In this document: positions 1-5,052 of the stretch, in pieces
Position numbering within the stretch: position 1 is the stretch's first letter
Layout: the number at the start of each line of letters is the position of its first letter
Source of the DNA: Chitinophagaceae bacterium UBA2467
GTDB lineage: Bacteria; Bacteroidota; Bacteroidia; Chitinophagales; Chitinophagaceae
Assembly (NCBI GenBank): GCA_002342205.1
Contig: DDPN01000147.1
Span: 1,214 to 6,265, forward strand
Length of the DNA: 5,052 bases
Direction of reading: 5' to 3'
Program-made: the position numbers and the translations under genes
Notes under the pieces: generated by a model
Databases searched by the model: none
What the model was told of the DNA's origin: nothing
Seen by the model: the letters and a program-made list of their open reading frames with translations, nothing else

Positions 1-28
1 GTAAAGAAAAAGCAAGGAGTCTTCTCAT
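1..28 (-). CDS. start of an unidentified gene, probably exported product (partial, runs off left edge)
   Basis: An ATG at 28-26 on the minus strand opens a frame reading MRRLLAFSL before the window ends. Two arginines followed by a hydrophobic run is how many signal peptides begin, so an exported or membrane protein is plausible, but nine residues cannot identify a family. The start lies 24 bases downstream of the stop of the M14 peptidase gene on the same strand. I see no hairpin plus T-run in that gap, so co-transcription with the peptidase is likely. No Shine-Dalgarno motif precedes the ATG; the upstream bases are AT-rich, as is common in Bacteroidota. The alternative is a chance ATG in an intergenic spacer, which cannot be excluded from so short a stretch. 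Confidence 0.45.
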
Positions 29-52
29 AAGATATATGAATTATCAATTACT

Positions 53-2557
53 TTAAAAAAACAATGCATTACACAAAAACAATTTTCCATTTTCCCAGAA
101 GTTTCTAAAAAGTATATTGTCAGCAAAAAAACTAACAGAGCCTCCTCCTACTGGAATCTGTCCAATTAATACACCATCCTTCAACTTAGGATCCAATTGA
201 CTGCCTACAAATCCTGCAAGAGCGACATCCTTTTTCAAAACACCCACATTCCATCCGGTATCCTTTTTCAAAAACTCAAATAAAGTAGGATCCGTCTTAA
301 GTGTATAATAGGCCGCCGGATAACCAAAAGCAATTGGATGGGAAACGTCAAGCATTACTTTCCAAATGGACCCGGTAGTTAACGAACCTATTTCCTCTCG
401 TTCTCTGTCTTTAAAAAGACGCAAGGATGCATACGCATCTTTATCAGAGTCTGCATCAGTTTTACGACTAATCAAACCAATATCTAATTTGGTAAGTTGC
501 TTAGAGGATTCGCCAATCGCAATTAGCTTGCCGCCATTCTGAAGCCAGGCTCTAAGTCCTTCCACATTTTCCTTTGCATCAAGAAAACGAAAGCGACCCT
601 CTGGCAGAATCAATACATCAAATGAGGCCAAATCCGCAGTAGAAAAAGAAGAATTATTCAGCAGCGTAATAGGATAAGACAACTGACGATCAAAAAAATT
701 CCAAATCTCACCTACGCTAAGACTACTCGAACCCTCTCCAGTCAGCAGAGCCACCCGAGGAGTGCGAATAGAAACAACCTTATCGCTACCAAAATCTGCT
801 CCTTTATCTACTAAACCGGTTTTCAGCGACACCAGATTCACTTGGTCTTGCAATGCCCACTCTCTGATTGTATCAAAGAGTCGTTCTCCAAATTTTTCAT
901 TGGATGTTTTTAGAACAAGGATTGTTCCCGGATCAAACGACTTTCCATTCACTGCAAATGATTCTACTGCATAACGAAGTTTATACCCTGCCTGTAACAA
1001 GCGCGATGCAAACACAGCAGACTTCAAACTATTCCAAGGCAAGGCATATCCATATTGTGTGTTTTCTATTGTTAAAGGTGATCTTTTATAAGGCTCTGCC
1101 GCTATGATTCTATCCTTGCTAGCAAAAGCCTGAAGTCCATAGGCATAGGGCAAGGACCAAGCCGTAATATCATAGGTAGCAGAATCACTCAAGCTTGTAC
1201 GCGGTTCAAATAATACCTGCAACAAAGCAGAATTTGGTTGGTACCCGGTTACAACCACATCCTCTTTTGAAAGGGAAAATGATTCTTCTTTGCCTGTATA
1301 AAAATTAATACCCTTTGCAGATCCGCTAGCGCCCACTGCATACTGAATACCATGGGCATCCAATAAAGAAAGTAATTGATTGAGATGCTCTTGCTTTTTT
1401 GACTCTGCTTTTATTACAAACGATTTATACGTGCCTATTCCTTTTGAAATAGCGTTTTCAAAAAACTGACTGAACTCGCTTACTAATTTTTTTTGACGAA
1501 GTGAACTCAATTCTATTGTACTGAGCGAAGTGGTCAAATGATGTGCAACCCTTGCTCTCAAAGTAAGCGTATCTCCATCCTCATTCATTATGCCAAGTCC
1601 AGCGCGTATACCGCCCTGTTCGTAGGTCATACCTATAGAACCATTATAGATTGGGTAGGTGTCCCCATAAGAAGGATACAGTAAATCAAATCTTTCTTTA
1701 GTGAAGTAAAGCCATCCATTTTGATCAAAATAACGAGCGTGATTTTTTCCAATTTCTTGCTGAAACTCGCGTTGCCAGTTGGTAATGATTTCATGATAGG
1801 GTTCCGCAGCAGGAGCAAAATAATAGGGCTCATTGTACCCTTGTTCATGAAAATCGACATGAACCTGTGGCATCCAACTCCGGTAAGCCTTTATACGCTG
1901 TTGACTTTCTACCTGTGTTAACCAAGCCCAATCGCGGTTGAGGTCAAAATAGTAATGATTAGAGCGCCCACCTGGCCAAGGCTCTTGGTGTTCACGAGCA
2001 TTTGGCAGTGGATTAAATTGTTTACCTACCACCGATTGATACCAGTTTACATAACGATCTCTCCCATCCGGATTTAAACAAGGATCAATTAAGACAACTG
2101 TATTTTTAAGCCACTCTGCGCAGGAGGATTGATCTTTGACTAATTCATAAATGGTTTGCATAGCAGCCTCCGTAGAGGAAGCCTCATTTCCATGTACATT
2201 ATAACTTAACCATACAATTGCAGGTTGCTGTTCAACTTTATTTACTGGAGTTGTGGTTGACTTATAAACCAATTTTAAATTAGCGGTGCGAATCTCCTCA
2301 ATACGATTTCGATTTTCGGGTGATGTTACGATAGCAAGTAAAAGTGGACGCCCCTCATTGGTTCGACCATATTGCTGTAGCTGCACACGGTCGTTTGCGA
2401 CTGTAGCCACATATTCAAAATAACGTTGCACCAAATGATGGGGAGTATGTTTAGTCCCTATTGGATACCCGAGAAATTGCTCGGGCGACTTTACTTGTGC
2501 AAACAAAGAGGAGCAGAAAAATAGCACCCCCGCAAAAACAGAAAAAGCAGCTTTCAT
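53..2557 (-). CDS. secreted M14-family zinc carboxypeptidase with C-terminal GATase1-like domain
   Basis: This is a predicted exported metallopeptidase that would remove C-terminal residues from peptides or a related amide substrate; the actual substrate is unknown. Residues 1-20 form a signal peptide (Lys2, a hydrophobic core, likely cleavage after Ala20). The Cys at 15 does not sit in a lipobox. The M14 catalytic domain spans about 35-350. Zinc ligands are His122 and Glu125 (in HGNEAS) and His237 (in VDFHEQG). Asn207-Arg208 in DLNRDW matches the Asn144-Arg145 substrate clamp of carboxypeptidase A. Glu313 in MTYEQGG is the likely general base. Spacing between these sites is close to that in carboxypeptidase A. 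Residues about 598-700 (VALLTGEG, FDVLILPEG, LQNGGKLIAIG) resemble a class-I glutamine amidotransferase fold without a nucleophile Cys, so probably a structural or binding module. At 834 residues it is far longer than a simple M14 enzyme, as expected for this multidomain type. The start is supported by the signal peptide directly behind it; there is no Shine-Dalgarno. The gene is divergent from ggt and probably leads a transcript continuing into the gene at the left edge. Confidence 0.94.
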   Translation of the reverse strand: MKAAFSVFAGVLFFCSSLFAQVKSPEQFLGYPIGTKHTPHHLVQRYFEYVATVANDRVQLQQYGRTNEGRPLLLAIVTSPENRNRIEEIRTANLKLVYKSTTTPVNKVEQQPAIVWLSYNVHGNEASSTEAAMQTIYELVKDQSSCAEWLKNTVVLIDPCLNPDGRDRYVNWYQSVVGKQFNPLPNAREHQEPWPGGRSNHYYFDLNRDWAWLTQVESQQRIKAYRSWMPQVHVDFHEQGYNEPYYFAPAAEPYHEIITNWQREFQQEIGKNHARYFDQNGWLYFTKERFDLLYPSYGDTYPIYNGSIGMTYEQGGIRAGLGIMNEDGDTLTLRARVAHHLTTSLSTIELSSLRQKKLVSEFSQFFENAISKGIGTYKSFVIKAESKKQEHLNQLLSLLDAHGIQYAVGASGSAKGINFYTGKEESFSLSKEDVVVTGYQPNSALLQVLFEPRTSLSDSATYDITAWSLPYAYGLQAFASKDRIIAAEPYKRSPLTIENTQYGYALPWNSLKSAVFASRLLQAGYKLRYAVESFAVNGKSFDPGTILVLKTSNEKFGERLFDTIREWALQDQVNLVSLKTGLVDKGADFGSDKVVSIRTPRVALLTGEGSSSLSVGEIWNFFDRQLSYPITLLNNSSFSTADLASFDVLILPEGRFRFLDAKENVEGLRAWLQNGGKLIAIGESSKQLTKLDIGLISRKTDADSDKDAYASLRLFKDREREEIGSLTTGSIWKVMLDVSHPIAFGYPAAYYTLKTDPTLFEFLKKDTGWNVGVLKKDVALAGFVGSQLDPKLKDGVLIGQIPVGGGSVSFFADNILFRNFWENGKLFLCNALFF

Positions 2558-2628
2558 TCGCTAAAAATTAGACTGGAAAGTTAAGGTTTGTTTTGGTTTC
2601 CGTAGTTTAGCTTTCACAAGAGATATTT
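2558..2628. promoter_or_regulatory. divergent intergenic region between the M14 peptidase gene and ggt; presumed back-to-back promoters
   Basis: These 71 bases separate two start codons pointing away from each other, so promoters and leaders for both genes must lie here or reach into the opposing gene. Compared with the Bacteroidota -7 consensus TAnnTTTG there are only one-mismatch candidates: TAGTTTAG at 2603-2610 toward ggt, and TAACTTTC at 2583-2576 (minus strand) toward the peptidase. Neither has a TTTG element at the usual distance upstream, so exact promoter positions are uncertain. No clear Shine-Dalgarno is seen before either ATG, and I noticed no strong inverted repeat that would suggest an operator. 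That a promoter region exists follows from the layout; the specific elements are weak inference. Confidence 0.4.
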
Positions 2629-4344
2629 ATGAAAAAAACAGGTTCACTTGTACTGCTTTTACTCGTATTACAGCATTCATTTGGTCAGTTTTTACAGGAG
2701 AATGGAATTGACCCCTACCACTACACCAGTCAAAAAAAATTAATTGCAAACAAGGGAGCGGTTGCTTCTGCTCATCCATTGGCAAGTATGGTTGGAACTG
2801 CAATCCTAAAAAAAGGTGGTAACGCTTTTGATGCTGCGATTGCGACACAATTAGCACTTGCCGTTGTGTATCCCACTGCTGGAAATTTGGGGGGTGGCGG
2901 TTTTTTAGTGGGACAGTTAAAATCTGGCAAACAAGTGGCCATAGACTACCGCGAAAAAGCGCCAGCTGCTGCACATCGCGACTTATACATTGATGAAAAT
3001 GGAAAAGCAAATACTGATAAAAGTCAATTGGGCCATTTAGCTGCAGGGGTACCAGGAACTGTTGCAGGACTTTTTGCAACACACCAGTTCGCCACTTTTT
3101 CCTTTGCAGATTTGATAACTCCAGCCATTGAATTAGCAGAGCGTGGATTTTGTATTTCTGCCGGCGAGGCTCGTGGGCTCAATGCGATACAAACGGACTT
3201 AAAAAAATATAACACGCATACGCCTGCGTTTGTAAAAAGTGAAGGCTGGAAAGAAGGAGATACTTTACGTCAACCTCAATTAGCCGCTACACTAAAAAGA
3301 ATTAAGGAAAAAGGGAAAGCGGGTTTTTATGAAGGCGAAACCGCTCAACTCATCGTGGAAGAAATGAAAAGAGGAAATGGAATCATCAGTTTAGAAGATC
3401 TAAAAAAATATGAAGCTGCTTTTAGGACTCCGCACCGATTTAGCTATAAAGAGTACGTAATTGTTAGCATGCCAATGCCAAGTAGCGGAGGTTTATTATT
3501 GAACCAGATGATGAAAATGGTTGAAAATAGAAATCTTGGCAAAATGGGATTTCAAACAGCCGAGTCCGTGCAATTGATGACAGAAGTAATGCGCAGAGCC
3601 TATGCAGATCGTGCAGCCTACATGGGAGATGCTGATTATTATCCGGTTCCTGTACGCGAGATAACAGAGGCTGCCTACTTGAAAAAAAGGATGGAAGACT
3701 ACGACCCTACCAAAGCATCGGATAGCAAAATTGTTAAACCAGGTGTACCCCTTAAAAAAGAAAGTGAAGAAACTACACACCTTAGTGTGATGGACAGTGA
3801 GGGCAATGCAGTAGCTGTTACCACGACATTGAATAACTCGTATGGTAGCCGAACTGTTATTGGTGGTGCGGGCTTTTTTATCAATGACGAAATGGATGAT
3901 TTTAGTGTGCAACCGGGTGTACCCAATATGTATGGAGCCATTGGTGGAGAAGCCAATTCAATACAACCCGGAAAGAGAATGTTGAGTTCTATGACTCCAA
4001 CACTGGTTTTAAAAAATGGGAAACCCTACATCGTTGTAGGAACGCCTGGCGGTACTACTATTCCTAACCAGGTGTTTCAAACACTTATGAATCTACTGGA
4101 GTTTGGTCTTTCTGCAGAGGACGCCGTGAATAAGCCAAAGTTTCATCATCAATGGCTACCCGATGAATTAGTAACGGAAAAAGGATTCCCGGAAGCTGTA
4201 AAAATGAGTTTACAGAATATGGGATATCGATTTGCCAAGGAAAGAAGCGGAATTGGAAGAACCGAACTGATACGAGTTCTTCCAGATGGTAAACTCGAAG
4301 TAATAGCTGATGGTAGAGGAGACGACAGTGCAGCTGGTTTCTAA
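2629..4344 (+). CDS. ggt: gamma-glutamyltransferase (gamma-glutamyltranspeptidase / glutathione hydrolase), periplasmic
   Basis: This Ntn-hydrolase cleaves the gamma-glutamyl bond of glutathione and related compounds and passes the glutamyl group to water or an acceptor amino acid or peptide (EC 2.3.2.2 / 3.4.19.13). Residues 1-19 form a signal peptide, so it should act in the periplasm. The precursor should cut itself between Glu381 and Thr382, giving a large subunit and a small subunit of 190 residues, the same small-subunit length as in E. coli. Thr382 (TTHLSV) is the nucleophile. Other residues matching E. coli positions are Arg108 (R114, DYREKAP), Thr400 (T409), Asn402 (N411), Asp424 (D433), Ser453-Ser454 (S462-S463) and Gly474-Gly475 (G483-G484). 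The lid loop over the active site is present at about 428-440 (QPGVPNMYGAIGG), with Tyr435 matching Y444, so this is the lid-bearing type. The length of 571 is normal and the frame is intact. ATG at 2629 is chosen because the signal peptide follows it directly; no Shine-Dalgarno is visible. The gene is divergent from the M14 peptidase and ends 6 bases from the convergent accC. Confidence 0.97.
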   Translation: MKKTGSLVLLLLVLQHSFGQFLQENGIDPYHYTSQKKLIANKGAVASAHPLASMVGTAILKKGGNAFDAAIATQLALAVVYPTAGNLGGGGFLVGQLKSGKQVAIDYREKAPAAAHRDLYIDENGKANTDKSQLGHLAAGVPGTVAGLFATHQFATFSFADLITPAIELAERGFCISAGEARGLNAIQTDLKKYNTHTPAFVKSEGWKEGDTLRQPQLAATLKRIKEKGKAGFYEGETAQLIVEEMKRGNGIISLEDLKKYEAAFRTPHRFSYKEYVIVSMPMPSSGGLLLNQMMKMVENRNLGKMGFQTAESVQLMTEVMRRAYADRAAYMGDADYYPVPVREITEAAYLKKRMEDYDPTKASDSKIVKPGVPLKKESEETTHLSVMDSEGNAVAVTTTLNNSYGSRTVIGGAGFFINDEMDDFSVQPGVPNMYGAIGGEANSIQPGKRMLSSMTPTLVLKNGKPYIVVGTPGGTTIPNQVFQTLMNLLEFGLSAEDAVNKPKFHHQWLPDELVTEKGFPEAVKMSLQNMGYRFAKERSGIGRTELIRVLPDGKLEVIADGRGDDSAAGF

Positions 4345-4350
4345 CCCTTG

Positions 4351-5052
4351 TTACTTCAGCTTAAAAGATTCCAGGAATTTAGTATTGAAGTCGCCACTGC
4401 GAAAACGCTCATCCTGCATCAATTGAAGATGGAAAGGAATGGTTGTTTTAACACCCTCAATTACATACTCACTAAGTGCACGATACATGGTTTGAATTGC
4501 TTCCTGGCGTGTCTGAGCAACAGTAATTAATTTTCCGATCATCGAATCATAGTACGGAGGAATCACATAGCCAGCATACACATGGCTATCTACACGCACC
4601 CCGTGTCCACCTGGCTGATGACAAACTGTTATTTTTCCAGGAGAAGGTCTGAAATCATTATAGGGGTCTTCTGCATTGATGCGACACTCAATCGAATGCA
4701 TCTGCGGAAAATAATCCTTACCAGATATGCGATGACCCGCTGCGATTAAAATCTGTTCTTTAATGAGATCGTAATTAATTACTTCTTCCGTTACGCAATG
4801 CTCCACTTGAATACGAGTGTTCATTTCCATGAAATAGAAATTGCGGTGTTTGTCCACCAAGAACTCAATGGTTCCCACACTCTCGTAATTAATGGCAGCC
4901 GCGGCTTTTTTTGCAGCTTCTCCCATTTTGTAACGAAGTTCATCTGTCATGAAAGGAGAAGGAGATTCTTCTACCAGTTTTTGATGCCTGCGTTGAATAG
5001 AACAGTCACGTTCACTTAAGTGACAAACGTTTCCGTACTGATCTCCGGCAAT
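4351..5052 (-). CDS. accC: acetyl-CoA carboxylase, biotin carboxylase subunit (C-terminal half, partial at right edge)
   Basis: This is the ATP-dependent carboxylation of the biotin on the carrier protein AccB, the first half-reaction of acetyl-CoA carboxylase in cytoplasmic fatty-acid synthesis. The open frame runs to the window edge and gives 233 residues before the TAA at 4353-4351. Aligned by eye it corresponds to E. coli AccC from about residue 214 to the end, so roughly the first 213 residues lie outside. Visible are the ATP-grasp motif ERDCSIQRRHQK with Cys and Lys equivalent to C230 and K238, the Glu of TIEF (E276), EMNTRIQVEH with Glu and Arg equivalent to E288 and R292, and GVRVDSH with Arg equivalent to R338. 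The C-terminal biotin-carboxylase domain (CRINAEDP, SPGKIT, YAGYVIPPYYDSMIGKL) follows. The Met at 4950-4948 is internal, not a start, because conserved sequence continues upstream of it. One oddity is Cys where E. coli has Pro after VEH (codon 4797-4795). accB is expected further upstream, to the right. Pyruvate or propionyl-CoA carboxylase subunits share these motifs, but a stop right after the biotin-carboxylase domain fits stand-alone AccC. Confidence 0.95.
   Translation of the reverse strand: MAGDQYGNVCHLSERDCSIQRRHQKLVEESPSPFMTDELRYKMGEAAKKAAAAINYESVGTIEFLVDKHRNFYFMEMNTRIQVEHCVTEEVINYDLIKEQILIAAGHRISGKDYFPQMHSIECRINAEDPYNDFRPSPGKITVCHQPGGHGVRVDSHVYAGYVIPPYYDSMIGKLITVAQTRQEAIQTMYRALSEYVIEGVKTTIPFHLQLMQDERFRSGDFNTKFLESFKLK

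Noticed and set aside
762..1107. Two overlapping plus-strand open frames of 70 and 79 codons
   Set aside because: Both are antisense to the M14 peptidase gene, overlap each other in different frames, and have no domain or start signal.
2627..3082. A 151-codon open frame on the minus strand opposite the start of ggt
   Set aside because: It lies wholly antisense to a strongly supported enzyme. Its translation is rich in Gln, His, Leu and Phe, as expected from a reversed coding strand, and shows no recognisable motif or signal peptide.
3496..3912. A 138-codon minus-strand open frame inside ggt
   Set aside because: It is antisense to the region leading into and including the conserved catalytic small-subunit start. 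Its Cys/His/Ile-rich composition looks like a frame shadow, not a gene.
4336..4346. Small inverted repeat GGTT-TCT-AACC over the ggt stop codon as a terminator
   Set aside because: The stem has only four pairs with a three-base loop, and no T-run follows on either strand. Such repeats arise by chance.
4348..4530. A 60-codon plus-strand open frame just after ggt
   Set aside because: It is antisense to the C-terminal part of accC and has no family resemblance.
4351..4950. Taking the Met at 4950-4948 as the start of a 199-residue protein
   Set aside because: The frame stays open to the window edge, and the 34 codons upstream contain the conserved biotin-carboxylase motif ERDCSIQRRHQK, so the Met is internal to accC.

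Overview
The window reads as a piece of a Bacteroidota chromosome, most likely from the Chitinophagales/Sphingobacteriia side. The basis is moderately AT-rich DNA, genes without Shine-Dalgarno sequences, and a biotin carboxylase C-terminus whose wording looks Bacteroidota-like. The taxonomic call is inference from sequence style, because there is no rRNA or other marker here. Coding density is very high, and I see no mobile element, CRISPR array, tRNA or rRNA gene.

Layout, left to right. (1) At the left edge, minus strand, are the first nine codons of a gene that runs off the window; its start resembles a signal peptide. (2) At 53-2557, minus strand, is a complete 834-residue secreted zinc carboxypeptidase of the M14 family. 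It has all expected metal and catalytic residues and a C-terminal glutamine-amidotransferase-like domain that lacks a recognisable catalytic Cys. (3) At 2558-2628 is a 71-bp divergent intergenic region that must hold the start signals of both flanking genes. (4) At 2629-4344, plus strand, is a complete 571-residue periplasmic gamma-glutamyltransferase, in which the residues I checked against the E. coli enzyme are all in place. (5) A 6-bp gap leads to (6), the C-terminal half of the biotin carboxylase subunit of acetyl-CoA carboxylase (accC), minus strand, running off the right edge.

How they fit together. The M14 peptidase and the gamma-glutamyltransferase are both predicted to be exported, and both act on small peptides. 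One removes C-terminal residues and the other attacks gamma-glutamyl bonds such as that of glutathione. Their divergent arrangement could place them in a common peptide-scavenging role, but nothing in the sequence proves a functional link. accC belongs to fatty-acid synthesis and is probably the last gene of its own operon (accB would be expected beyond the right edge). It only happens to converge on ggt. Overall this looks like ordinary core chromosome. I found no convincing novel system; the findings below are modest.
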